A stretch of DNA of 55,581 nt from positions 1-55,581 of the IMG/VR virus record IMGVR_UViG_3300032893_000059; one strand, written 5' to 3'. The translations under genes were made by a program, and so were the position numbers. The stretch is from a virus. Position 1 is the first letter of the stretch. Every line of letters starts with the position of its first letter. This document shows, one piece after another, positions 13,371-21,813 of this stretch. The notes below the pieces were generated by a model. It saw nothing but the letters and a program-made list of their open reading frames with translations. It was not told where the DNA came from and did no database searches.

Positions 13371-14875
13371 TACGCGATCTCCTGCCAGGTCATCCCCTGG
13401 CTGGGCAGGCCCGCCGACTCGTCCAGCGTCGCGCACTGAAACGCCGTGAGGACCAGGTCGGCCGCCGTGCCGTTGAGAGTCAGGCCCGTGGCGTTGAATG
13501 CTCCGGCATCATGCATGGCGTTCTCCAGCGCCAGCAGCTCCACCAGCCCATCGGGTTGCTCTCCACCCAGCGCGAGGGCAGCAATGTACTTTATCCATGC
13601 GAGGTCGGCCGCCGATTTCACCGCCGCGGTCGTGCCACGCCGGCAGCGAATCGTGCCGCCCACCGCCACTGCTACCGCCGCTGCCGCGGCCACGTTGGCG
13701 TAGTCGACCTGTCCGGACTGCTCGTCGAGGTATGCCTGGACGGCCGCCACTTGGGCTGGAGTCGCGGTCGCCGTGGTGCCAGCAATGTACACGTCCTCGA
13801 TTCCGGACACGGTCAATGATGGCCTGGCCTTGACCTTCACCACCCCGAGGTGCTGGGCGGCTTCGCAGGCGCGTACCCAACCCTCGAAGCGGTTGCCCGT
13901 TGGGATGACGGACTGCTCGGCAAAGCGATCCTGGCAGCGGAGGGCCAGCGCCGCGAGCGTCTCCTTTTCGGCGCCCATCTGGATGAGCGGCGTCCCTGGC
14001 AGTCCCACGATCCACTCGTCGCCCTCGTTGAAGGACTGGGTGCCCTCCGCTCCGTCGGTCAATGTGACCTCGAGGTCGCCCTGGGTGAAGGTTCCGCTGG
14101 CGGCGAAAGGTCCGGTGGTCGTCGCGGCGCCGCCCTGGTAGACCGTACACGTGAACGCCGCGCTGTTGTCGTCGGCCCTGCCGGCGGTGGTGAAGGCAAG
14201 CTTTACGGTCCGGCGAGACGTCGTGATGGTCGTCGAGCTGACAGCGATCGAGCCCGATCCGGTGATGTAGGACGCAGGCAGGCCGGCGGGGGTGGCCGCA
14301 TTGGTCACCGATACGCCAGGCAGAGGCGTCACCAGTGCGACGATGCTGCCGATCGAGTCCTGGTATCCTACGCCCGGGCTCTCGGCCTGGAAGACTGCCG
14401 TCACGCTTCCGCCATCCGGGATCGTCACCTCGTCGTCCAAGAGCACGTACTTGTTGCCGGTGCTGGGCGAGTAGGCGACGAGCTCGCCCTTGCTGCGAGT
14501 GTAAGGGCCAGGCCCCGAGGTACAGGTGAGGGTCAGGACTTGCTTTGTGTAGGTCGCATCATTGCGGTCGCGCCCATAGTTCTGCGCGGCCAGTATCTCC
14601 ATCCACCCCTCGATCGGATTTCCATCGGCGTCGAGCAACGTGGACGCGAGCCGCAGGAAGCCGCTGGCAGTCAGCATTCTGATCGTGTCTTCGCGATCGA
14701 GCAGGCCCGTCGCGGCCATTTTTACGAAGGTCCGCTCGAAACCACCCTCGATCCAATCCGTCACAGGGAAACCGCCGGGCTCGCCCTCGATTGGGGCCTC
14801 CTGGAGGACGGAAAGCAGCAGGGCTTCGAGCGTGTCGCGGTTGCGGGGCGATAGCAGTTCGGTGAGCGTCGTCAT
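13370..14875 (-). CDS. Baseplate J-like protein (Mu gp47 type)
   Basis: 501 aa. Early residues (MTTLTELLSPRNRDTLEALL) and the central GSVTAVFQAESPGVGYQDSI, then a beta-sandwich region and KETLAALALRCQDRFAEQSV, follow the pattern of Baseplate_J proteins (wedge component of contractile tails). The C-terminal third includes QVAAVQAYLDEQ, also typical. An insertion of ~100 beta-rich residues (TGSGSIAVSSTTITTSRRTV onward) makes it longer than usual. It overlaps its neighbours by four bases or fewer. Confidence 0.85.
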   Translation of the reverse strand: MTTLTELLSPRNRDTLEALLLSVLQEAPIEGEPGGFPVTDWIEGGFERTFVKMAATGLLDREDTIRMLTASGFLRLASTLLDADGNPIEGWMEILAAQNYGRDRNDATYTKQVLTLTCTSGPGPYTRSKGELVAYSPSTGNKYVLLDDEVTIPDGGSVTAVFQAESPGVGYQDSIGSIVALVTPLPGVSVTNAATPAGLPASYITGSGSIAVSSTTITTSRRTVKLAFTTAGRADDNSAAFTCTVYQGGAATTTGPFAASGTFTQGDLEVTLTDGAEGTQSFNEGDEWIVGLPGTPLIQMGAEKETLAALALRCQDRFAEQSVIPTGNRFEGWVRACEAAQHLGVVKVKARPSLTVSGIEDVYIAGTTATATPAQVAAVQAYLDEQSGQVDYANVAAAAAVAVAVGGTIRCRRGTTAAVKSAADLAWIKYIAALALGGEQPDGLVELLALENAMHDAGAFNATGLTLNGTAADLVLTAFQCATLDESAGLPSQGMTWQEIA

Positions 14876-15306
14876 ACGGCCTCCGTCGGTCCCGTCCCAG
14901 CCAGACCCTGATTGAGCTTGGCGACGGTCAAGTCGCGCACGGGCACCACGAGCGAAAATGGCCCCACCGCGGACTCACCATCGATGTAGATCGTGAGGCC
15001 GTCCTGGCTCGCGACGATTCGAGCCCTGGCATCCTGCACCCGCGGGTCCTTCCGCAGCTCCGCCGCGATCGCGCTTCCCTCGGCGGCCATCTCGCCCGTG
15101 CCGCTCCAGTCCCTATTGAGCAGGTCGTTTACGTCATAGCCGTAGGTCTGCTCGTCGCCGATTGAGGCCAAGCATCCCTGGGACGCGTTCAACCTGCGCA
15201 AGAGTGAATTCTGTAGGTTCTCCACGCCCCAGCAGAGCTGCATGCGCAGCGGGAAGCCTGTGGTGCAGGCGATGCCGACGCCAAGCGGGTCACCCTGGTT
15301 TGCCAT
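14872..15306 (-). CDS. Baseplate wedge protein (Mu gp46 / W-like)
   Basis: 144 aa. The sequence DPLGVGIACTTGFPLRMQLC, VENLQNSLLRRLNASQG, YGYDVNDLLNRDW and the C-terminal VARIVASQDGLTIYID-like strands match phage GP46/gpW-type baseplate proteins, which start beta and contain a YG-x-D motif. It precedes gp47-like J by an ATGA overlap, the usual order. Confidence 0.8.
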   Translation of the reverse strand: MANQGDPLGVGIACTTGFPLRMQLCWGVENLQNSLLRRLNASQGCLASIGDEQTYGYDVNDLLNRDWSGTGEMAAEGSAIAAELRKDPRVQDARARIVASQDGLTIYIDGESAVGPFSLVVPVRDLTVAKLNQGLAGTGPTEAV

Positions 15307-15310
15307 GGTC

Positions 15311-15925
15311 CTAGGTGCGGTGGTCCTCTATTTTGGCGGTTCCGTCAACCCCGAGCGTAGCGGCAGCAAGGAAGCAGTCGGCCCGGTACGCGTTACGAGC
15401 CTCGCGGCTGGTCGAGCAGTGGCTCTCCTTTGCCGCCGTCGCCCAGTCGGGCGGGATGGCGTTGCACGCTTTCAACAGATTGGGCCAACCCTCCAGGCCG
15501 GGATAAGGGCCGGTGCCAAGGTTCCAGCCAAGATCGAGAAGGCCGCACTTTGCCGGCGCGGGAAAGCCATCGAAACCGGGGCAGAGTTCGCGAAGCCCCG
15601 CAATCGTAGCGCGCAGCCGCGAGAACGCGAGCTCGTCCACCGCCTCATCCGAAAGCGCGAGTGGCCCGTGGTACGCGTGCGCGGGAAGGCCACCTCGCAT
15701 CGACTGCACCCGAAAGAAGTCGGTGGCGATCTCGGCGGCTGTGGCGCGCTGACCATTCGAGACGTGGTGGAATGGCAGGGCCTGCGCCTTGGTAACGCTG
15801 GAGAGCAGGCACCCGACGCCGATTGTGACGTTTGGAGGCTTGTCGCCGTCGAGGTACATCTGGTGTTCACGGCCCTCGTAGTGCTCTAGCTCGGCCAGGA
15901 CATCCCGAAGCTCGTCATCGTTCAT
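15311..15925 (-). CDS. Endolysin, T4-lysozyme-like (GH24)
   Basis: 204 aa. The N-terminus has LEHYEGREHQMYLDGDKPPN then VTIGVGC, the GH24 catalytic pattern Glu ... Asp ... Thr (E17, Asp in the YLDG turn, T34). The C-terminal part has LLDLGWNLGTGPYPG as in lysozyme-like muramidases. It cleaves peptidoglycan. No signal peptide is present, so it needs a holin; membrane proteins lie just upstream in transcription order. The gene sits between the phospholipase-like gene and baseplate genes. Confidence 0.82.
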   Translation of the reverse strand: MNDDELRDVLAELEHYEGREHQMYLDGDKPPNVTIGVGCLLSSVTKAQALPFHHVSNGQRATAAEIATDFFRVQSMRGGLPAHAYHGPLALSDEAVDELAFSRLRATIAGLRELCPGFDGFPAPAKCGLLDLGWNLGTGPYPGLEGWPNLLKACNAIPPDWATAAKESHCSTSREARNAYRADCFLAAATLGVDGTAKIEDHRT

Positions 15926-16809
15926 GAGGCTACCTCCGTCATCAGTTCAAGAGCCCGCAGCGTTGCCGCCACGGCGCGCACCGATAGCCTCAGGGCGACA
16001 TCGCCAGGACACTCCGGCATGTCGCGGGGCTCGCCAAACGCTCGACGAGTCCAGAGGCTGTTTTCGATACACAGATCCTCGATGGACGTAGCCTTGATGT
16101 CCGCTAGTTCCTCCCGCACCGCGGGCGCGAGGACATCCGCGACCTGCTCCGCTTCGATCATCTCGGCGAGCGTCTCGTGCCATTGCGCTTCGAGGGCGTC
16201 CTCGAAGGCCGCGTGGCCGTGGAGTATCTGGCCCCAGCCGTGGGGTGGACAGCACGCATCCGTTACCAGGTGCGCCACCATGCCAGCACAGCGCCGCGCC
16301 GGGTCCGGAGAACCGTTTGCGAGCCAGTACCGAGCTCCCTGAGCATAGTGGTCCGCTTCCTCGCCAGCCGAAGGAAAGCGGAATGTGCCGACCGTGGCGC
16401 CCGGCTGCTCAAGCAAAGCTCGCTCCAGCGGCGTGGCGCCTTCCAGGCCGGTCGGAGGAGGCCGCAGGCCGTTCCGATACTCGACGATCTGCGCGCCGAT
16501 CACGGCACCAGCAGCCGCCACCAAGGCGCCCCCGATTGACAGCGAATCGTCGGCAAGCCAGCGGTAGCCACGCTCGCCCACCTGGAAGTGTCGGAAGCTC
16601 GACAGGTTGTGCCCGAGCAGTACGGTCTGCGGACCTTCACCCGGCAGCACGCACGCAACCTCGTCCACCCGATCGGGCAATGAGCAAGCGGCGATGAAGT
16701 CGGGCCGTCCTTCGAGCAGCAGAGACATCGCGGATGGCGTGAGCCCGCAGGTCAGGACGAGCCGGGCCGCGGCCTTGCCGATTTCCTCATGCGTTCGTCC
16801 ATTTGGCAT
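15922..16809 (-). CDS. Zinc-dependent phospholipase C / S1-P1 nuclease-fold protein
   Basis: 295 aa from MPNGRTHEEIG (TGATG overlap with the previous gene). Metal-ligand pattern of the PLC/P1 fold: H7 in RTHEEIG, D37 in GRPDFIA, H67 and H74 (LGHNLSSFRHF), H154 in ADHYAQGARYW, and AHLVTDACCPPHGWGQILHG with H180, D184, H190, then AFEDALEAQW. The family binds three zinc ions and cleaves phospholipids or single-stranded nucleic acids. No signal peptide is visible. Its place between membrane proteins and lysozyme suggests a role in envelope disruption at lysis, but a role in the virion or as nuclease is possible. Confidence 0.75.
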   Translation of the reverse strand: MPNGRTHEEIGKAAARLVLTCGLTPSAMSLLLEGRPDFIAACSLPDRVDEVACVLPGEGPQTVLLGHNLSSFRHFQVGERGYRWLADDSLSIGGALVAAAGAVIGAQIVEYRNGLRPPPTGLEGATPLERALLEQPGATVGTFRFPSAGEEADHYAQGARYWLANGSPDPARRCAGMVAHLVTDACCPPHGWGQILHGHAAFEDALEAQWHETLAEMIEAEQVADVLAPAVREELADIKATSIEDLCIENSLWTRRAFGEPRDMPECPGDVALRLSVRAVAATLRALELMTEVAS

Positions 16810-17384
16810 CAGTCCCACCTTTCTGCGGGCTTGTCGTCATCCTTCGAGGCCCCGGCCTGCAGGAACCCCCACCGCCCGCCGAGGAGGAGCAGCGGCGCCA
16901 GTGGCTGCCCCTGGACGAACAGAAGGCCGAATCCTCCGTTGAACCAGTCCTTCCAGTGAAGCATGAGCGAGCCGAAATACTGGTTGGGCTTGTCGCTGTT
17001 GAGTTGTAGGTTGGCGCATCCGTCGAGCCCGAGATCGGCCGGCAGATACGTCACCCCGAGGCACGCACCCAGAGGCGGGGCGGCATTGATGCCCTCGCTG
17101 TGGGCACCGGTTCGAAGGTTCACGGCGACCACGGACGCGGCCAGGGACGGCCCGTAGCTCCAGCTGCCGCGCGTCTCCGCGGGCACCTCGCCAGCGCGGG
17201 CCGGTCCCGACGCCAGGAGCGCCAGCAGCAGCAGGACCATGAAGCACGCGACGCCGCGCGACCGCTCGCACAAGACCTCGAGGGCGGCCCTCTGGCCCGG
17301 CCACTCAACCCTCTCCTCGGCGGCGCGGTAGCACCTGCCGGCGGTCGCCGCGATCACCGACACCAGGACGGCGCGCCACCACAT
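16809..17384 (-). CDS. Exported beta-rich protein, outer-membrane-like
   Basis: 191 aa from MWWRAVLVSVIAATAGRCYR, with GGGAG upstream and TGATG coupling. A second hydrophobic segment CFMVLLLLALLASGPARA ends in a signal-peptidase-like site before GEVPAETRG. The mature part has alternating strands (GSWSYGPSLAASVVAVNLRT, ACLGVTYLPADLGLDGC, SLMLHWKDWFNGGFGLLFVQ, GGRWGFLQAG) as in small outer-membrane barrels. It may help outer-membrane rupture or alter the lysogen surface. An internal start at the second hydrophobic segment is possible. Confidence 0.65.
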   Translation of the reverse strand: MWWRAVLVSVIAATAGRCYRAAEERVEWPGQRAALEVLCERSRGVACFMVLLLLALLASGPARAGEVPAETRGSWSYGPSLAASVVAVNLRTGAHSEGINAAPPLGACLGVTYLPADLGLDGCANLQLNSDKPNQYFGSLMLHWKDWFNGGFGLLFVQGQPLAPLLLLGGRWGFLQAGASKDDDKPAERWD

Positions 17385-17497
17385 CACGAGACTCCCGCGA
17401 CGCGCTCCGCGCGATCTACGAGCCAGCCGACGAGGCCGAGGGCGAGGACAACGGCGGTAATTCCCAACCCGACGACCGCCAGGCCGACGCTTCTCAT
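17384..17497 (-). CDS. Single-pass membrane miniprotein (37 aa)
   Basis: MRSVGLAVVGLGITAVVLAL and GLVGWLVDRAERVAGVS form one transmembrane helix followed by a charged tail. ATGA overlap upstream and TGATG overlap downstream support translation. Candidate holin or antiholin, or a small lysis regulator; position is the only evidence for that. Confidence 0.65.
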   Translation of the reverse strand: MRSVGLAVVGLGITAVVLALGLVGWLVDRAERVAGVS

Positions 17498-17979
17498 CGC
17501 GCCTTCTCCGGCTTGGTGACGTCCTCGCTCTTCGGCACGACGGCCAGTTTCGGCGTCGGCCGGTCATCGTCGGGTATGGGCAGCTTGTCCACGGCGGCGT
17601 CGACCGACGCGATCGCGGCCCGCCACCGGGTGAGGAGCACGACGAGCACCCCAAGGTCGGCCGTTATCTTCTCCGTCACGCCGAGCTTCGAAGTCACGAG
17701 CCACACGGCAACGCCGAGCGCGCCCGCCACGAGGACCCCCGCGAGGTGGAGGACCCGGTGGAGCTTCGCCTTGGTCGGAGGGTACACGAGCCCGGCCGCG
17801 TGCCTGAGGCTGCGCCCGAGGACGCGCAGCCCGCGCCGGGCCTGCGCGAAGAACACCTGCCGCTCGTTCCCCACCCACCCGACCGTGGCGGGCTGCACGC
17901 GGCCGAGGTACCAGAGCATGAAAGCGACGACGAGGACCACGACCGAGGCGCCGCCGATGCAGACACTGAACGTCGTCAC
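17494..17979 (-). CDS. Membrane protein (161 aa), lysis cassette
   Basis: N-terminal helix VVVLVVAFMLWYLG and a second hydrophobic stretch VLHLAGVLVAGALGVAVWLV, with a basic region between. The C-terminus is soluble and charged (PIPDDDRPTPKLAVVPKSED). Two-pass topology resembles holin-type proteins, but no family was recognised. Packed by four-base overlaps. Confidence 0.65.
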   Translation of the reverse strand: MTTFSVCIGGASVVVLVVAFMLWYLGRVQPATVGWVGNERQVFFAQARRGLRVLGRSLRHAAGLVYPPTKAKLHRVLHLAGVLVAGALGVAVWLVTSKLGVTEKITADLGVLVVLLTRWRAAIASVDAAVDKLPIPDDDRPTPKLAVVPKSEDVTKPEKAR

Positions 17980-18356
17980 GGGATCACCCCCAGGGCGCCG
18001 AGCGATTCCGGCGCGTTCTGCGAGTGGAGCAGTCCGTGCTCACGCAGCACGTCCAGCACAGCGGCTCGCGTGGTCTCTTTCAACGTCGTTTTCGCGAAGA
18101 GGATCCCCAACGAGTTCAGAGTTACGACGACCCCGAGGAGCACGCACGCGACGATCGCCCACCGACGGAGCACGCGCAGCGCCGGGCACCACTGTTGATG
18201 CCGCGACACGTACTCCTTAACCCACCCGACGGAGGCCGTCATCATGAACTCCTTCGCGAGTTGCCTCGGCGGCGGCGTCTCGTCGCGCGCCCTCCGCCCC
18301 GCGGAGTCGTCCTCGGGTATTGGGCTGATGATGCCGAACGGATTTTCATCGGACAT
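17976..18356 (-). CDS. Membrane protein (126 aa), lysis cassette
   Basis: An acidic soluble N-terminus (MSDENPFGIISPIPEDDSAG) is followed by one membrane span RRWAIVACVLLGVVVTLNSL and a helical tail. It is the first gene of the cassette in transcription order. Possible holin accessory or anchored regulator. Confidence 0.65.
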   Translation of the reverse strand: MSDENPFGIISPIPEDDSAGRRARDETPPPRQLAKEFMMTASVGWVKEYVSRHQQWCPALRVLRRWAIVACVLLGVVVTLNSLGILFAKTTLKETTRAAVLDVLREHGLLHSQNAPESLGALGVIP

Positions 18357-18383
18357 GGTTGCTACTCCTTCATTGACTTCACG

Positions 18384-19931
18384 TTATCGGTACTCGACGA
18401 GCAACTTCTTCACAAGCATGTCCGAGGCCCCCGCTGTGTTGCCAGAGATCACTGACATCCACACGACGGGCACGTCGAGTGTGGTTTGGATGGCGCTACC
18501 CGAAAGTCGGCTGGCGTGCATCGCCGGTAGCAAGGTCAGGTAGCCGGGGAAGGACCCTCCTGACGAAGTGCCGTAGTACGCGTCGACGACGCCGGCAGAC
18601 ACGCGGAACATCATGACGTCGTAGTTCTGCGGGTTCGACGTCGTACCACCTCGGTAGGTCGTAACACCGGCCGTGTACGTCACGCTCGCGGATCCCGCGA
18701 AGCGGCCTCCGTTGTAGCCGAAGGCATTGGTGAACCTGTCGATGTTAGCGTACCCCCACGCTCCGCTGTTCCACCCTACGAAGGCCGCCTGCGCGTATTC
18801 ATAGTTGGCGTTCGGCGCGTGAGGTTGCGTGATCAGGAACCAGATCCGCAGCTCGGACCAGCCCGCGGTGTCCAGCACGCTGTTCAGGTTGTACGAGGAC
18901 GTGTAGAGCTGCCCGCCGGTCAGCGACGTATTGCCATTCAGAGAGTTGTTGGTGTTGCAGCGCAGGTACAAACCCGCGTGCGTGCCGTCGTTGATGTACG
19001 CCGTCTGCAAGTTGGCGGAATTGACCAGCGTCCAAGTCTTACCGTCGATCGTCTTGGTGCCGTCGCCGCCCGTAAGCAGGTTCAGCCCCGCTAGTCCGGT
19101 GTAGTCAACCGAGTACGCGGTGACGAAGGCGTTACTCTGCGCCGGCACAGACCACGCACCCGCACCGTTGAGGTACTTAGTTGAGTCGTTCGGCGCCGCG
19201 GGCGCGAACCCGTGGTGCCCCGTCGTCACGTTGCCCTTGGTGCTTGTGGACGTCGCAGTAGTCTCCGACCACAGGATGTACGAGGTCATGTCGGCCGTGG
19301 TTTGGTAGTCGGTCATTGACGACGTCGGCACGTCCCCCGATAGGTGCGTGACCGTGGCGTCCATCTTGGAGGTGAGCGTACCCGTCGTGAACGCAGTCGC
19401 CGACCCGTACGCCGACGTCGCAGCCCCGCTCGCGTCGAAGTCCCCCACCGCGTGCGTGGCGGCCGTGCCGAGCCCGTGCACGCTCGTTCCCGTCGATGTC
19501 GTGTGCGCGTCGAGGTTGTTCTGCACCGTGGTCGCGGCACCGGCGGGGTCGGCCCCGACCTGCGAGTAGGTCGGCGTCGACACCGCTGCGTCTTCCACGC
19601 CGCTCGTGACGTGACGCCAACCAGTTCCCGACGGGGTCGAGCCTCCCGCGGGCGTAGCCCAACTCCCGACGCCATTGAGATACTTTCCGGCGTCGTTGGG
19701 TAGGACTGGGCAGTATCCGTGCTTGCTCGTCGAGACGTCGCCGGTCGTGTTCGCCGTGAAAGTGACCTGCGTCTCGGGAATGACAATCTTGCTCGCGGGC
19801 TCGACGTGGCCCGTGTCGCAGTCGACGCGCGGAACACCGCAGATACCCGACGCTTCCGCCGGACGCGAAATTATCCCCGCGAAGAGCCCAGCCCAGAAGC
19901 AAGCGCAGACAAACACGATACCTTTTCTCAT
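18384..19931 (-). CDS. Tail fibre-like protein with N-terminal signal-peptide-like sequence
   Basis: 515 aa. Two copies of the phage fibre motif HG-x(n)-P-N-D-x-x-K-Y-L-N-G-x-G-x-W (KHGYCPVLPNDAGKYLNGVG and HHGFAPAAPNDSTKYLNGAG), a Thr/Ser/Ala-rich shaft, and a C-terminal jelly-roll-like domain with LVNSANLQTAYINDGTH. The N-terminus MRKGIVFVCACFWAGLFAGI ending PAEASG looks like a Sec signal peptide, which is odd for a virion protein. The C-terminal domain is paralogous to the middle of the neighbouring fibre protein. Confidence 0.75.
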   Translation of the reverse strand: MRKGIVFVCACFWAGLFAGIISRPAEASGICGVPRVDCDTGHVEPASKIVIPETQVTFTANTTGDVSTSKHGYCPVLPNDAGKYLNGVGSWATPAGGSTPSGTGWRHVTSGVEDAAVSTPTYSQVGADPAGAATTVQNNLDAHTTSTGTSVHGLGTAATHAVGDFDASGAATSAYGSATAFTTGTLTSKMDATVTHLSGDVPTSSMTDYQTTADMTSYILWSETTATSTSTKGNVTTGHHGFAPAAPNDSTKYLNGAGAWSVPAQSNAFVTAYSVDYTGLAGLNLLTGGDGTKTIDGKTWTLVNSANLQTAYINDGTHAGLYLRCNTNNSLNGNTSLTGGQLYTSSYNLNSVLDTAGWSELRIWFLITQPHAPNANYEYAQAAFVGWNSGAWGYANIDRFTNAFGYNGGRFAGSASVTYTAGVTTYRGGTTSNPQNYDVMMFRVSAGVVDAYYGTSSGGSFPGYLTLLPAMHASRLSGSAIQTTLDVPVVWMSVISGNTAGASDMLVKKLLVEYR

Positions 19932-21256
19932 GTGAAAGACCCTCCTGTGACTTTCCAGAACGGCGCGGCGCCGTCTTTGCGAAGCTGAAGTTCGACGACG
20001 TCGTCCGCTTGGGCGTGGATGTCTTGCGGGTTGGTGTCACCCATCCGCGGCGTCTTGATTGCGGCACCGGATGACGGTGTCCCCATCGCCGTGATAACCG
20101 TCGCGTACTTGAAGGTCACCCTCACGCGCTCACCGCCGACCAGACCGGCGGTTTCAACCCCTGCGAGTGTGGCTCCGCTGCTCGTGCACATGAGGTTGCG
20201 AGCGCGCCCGAACCCCGCGATCACGCCGTCGTCGATCGCTACATTCGTGTACGGCTCGTCGCCCCCGCCGGTGCCCGACGCTTCCGACTGCACAGTAGGC
20301 GACTGGATCAGCGGTACGACCTCAACCCGAATCTTCTTGAGTAGAATGTCCTGCGCACCCGCGCCGGCCGACTGCAGCCCGCACCACGCCCAGTGGGCTT
20401 GGCTGCCGGGGGTGATAAAGAAGCTTCCGTCGGGGGTGATTTCCACAGAGATCTTCGGCGCTGCTAGCGTCACGCGATCCGGGAAGTCGCTGTTCACCGA
20501 AGCGCCTCGCCAAATCGTCCACGATGGGTGGCGCCATCGTACGCAGGCCACGTCGTTGTGATTCCCGGCAGCCTCGCCCCAGGAATCCGCGCTGCCGCAC
20601 TGGCTATGTACAATACCCGCGCGAAGCCCGTCCGTAGTGGTGTACACATCCTCCAACGTCAAGCGCAGCATGTGCGCGGCGGTGTAGGCCCCGGTCAGCG
20701 TGAAGAACCCGACGCCCGCCCCTTCGCCGTTCGCATCCGGCGTGTGTGGTACCTCGAACATCATCCAAACCCACGTTTCGAGCGCTACGCCCGGGGAAAC
20801 ATAGTTGAGCGGCGCCCACGATCCGAGCGCAGTGAGAGAGGTGTAGATCGCACCTCCTGTGAGAAGCCCGCCCGAGTTCACCCCAACGTTGCCGTTCGCG
20901 CGCAGATACAAACCCGAATGCGTTCCGTCGTTGATGTACGCCGTCTGTAGGTTCGCACTGTTTACCAGGTACCACTGGCACCCATCGATGACCTTCACAC
21001 CGTCGCCGCCCGTGAGAAGGTTCTGAGCCGGCAGAGTCGAGAAATCCATCTCTGCGGTCGTGTAGAAGGTGTTCCCCACCGCACCTGCCCGGCACGCCTC
21101 GAGCAGCTCAGTCAACTCCCTCTGCAGCTCGTTCTTGCGGTCCCGGCTCAGGTCTTTGTACCGCGAACCCCACTCGTACCAGAACGCCTCCGAGACCTTT
21201 CGCATGGCTTCGGTCACTTCTTTGGCGATGGGTATACCGACCGGGGTGTAGGTCAT
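19928..21256 (-). CDS. Tail fibre / receptor-binding protein
   Basis: 442 aa from MTYTPVGIPIAKEVTEAMRK (ATGA overlap with the gpV-like gene). A helical, tail-attachment-like N-terminus of ~70 residues is followed by the domain LLTGGDGVKVIDGCQWYLVN and LQTAYINDGTHSGLYLRANG, shared with the downstream fibre, and a beta-rich C-terminus. It ends in an ATGA overlap with the next gene. It likely binds a surface receptor. Confidence 0.7.
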   Translation of the reverse strand: MTYTPVGIPIAKEVTEAMRKVSEAFWYEWGSRYKDLSRDRKNELQRELTELLEACRAGAVGNTFYTTAEMDFSTLPAQNLLTGGDGVKVIDGCQWYLVNSANLQTAYINDGTHSGLYLRANGNVGVNSGGLLTGGAIYTSLTALGSWAPLNYVSPGVALETWVWMMFEVPHTPDANGEGAGVGFFTLTGAYTAAHMLRLTLEDVYTTTDGLRAGIVHSQCGSADSWGEAAGNHNDVACVRWRHPSWTIWRGASVNSDFPDRVTLAAPKISVEITPDGSFFITPGSQAHWAWCGLQSAGAGAQDILLKKIRVEVVPLIQSPTVQSEASGTGGGDEPYTNVAIDDGVIAGFGRARNLMCTSSGATLAGVETAGLVGGERVRVTFKYATVITAMGTPSSGAAIKTPRMGDTNPQDIHAQADDVVELQLRKDGAAPFWKVTGGSFT

Positions 21257-21813
21257 TCGCCCCTCAGCTTCGACGAGAGGTATCCCCTGGCTGCCGTGGC
21301 CCCGCTGATGAACTTCTGGAGCGCCTCCGACGCCAGCTGCACTCCCGGCTCCAGGGGCCCAAGTGGTCCGCTCGTGCAAGCGGCAGCCATCGCTGCGAAC
21401 GCTTCCAGCAGCTCGGACAGCATCGTGTCTTCAGCGTCGCGGTAGCTCGTGCCGAGCACGAAAGCCTCGGCAGCATCTCGGCTGCCCAACTTGATGAGGT
21501 CCGCGACAAGTGAGACCTTCAGGACGCGAACGTCTCGGTTCCACAGCGCCGCAAACGGCTTGTCCGGCCGCCCGTTGTCCCACCCCACCAGCAGATACGA
21601 CCCGATAGCCACTTGGACCCGCAGGCCCGGTATCCCGTGGCGCAGGGGAATCTTGGCCATGTCGGGCAGCCGTGGATCGTCGGGCCGCACGTCAACCTCG
21701 TCGGAATCGTCCTCTTGGTGCACCACCTTGGCGCGGTAGGTGCGGGCGTACAGACCCATGGGATCCTGGGAGTTTTGGACATCAGTCCACGCGGATTGGG
21801 AGCGATCGCTCAT
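21253..21813 (-). CDS. Baseplate spike-type protein (gpV / Mu gp45 position)
   Basis: 186 aa from MSDRSQSAWTDVQNSQDPMG. The central part EVDVRPDDPRLPDMAKIPLR and GIPGLRVQVAIGSYLLVGWD has the OB-fold pattern of baseplate assembly V proteins, followed by a helical stem. Overlaps the HNH gene upstream by ATGA. Confidence 0.7.
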   Translation of the reverse strand: MSDRSQSAWTDVQNSQDPMGLYARTYRAKVVHQEDDSDEVDVRPDDPRLPDMAKIPLRHGIPGLRVQVAIGSYLLVGWDNGRPDKPFAALWNRDVRVLKVSLVADLIKLGSRDAAEAFVLGTSYRDAEDTMLSELLEAFAAMAAACTSGPLGPLEPGVQLASEALQKFISGATAARGYLSSKLRGE

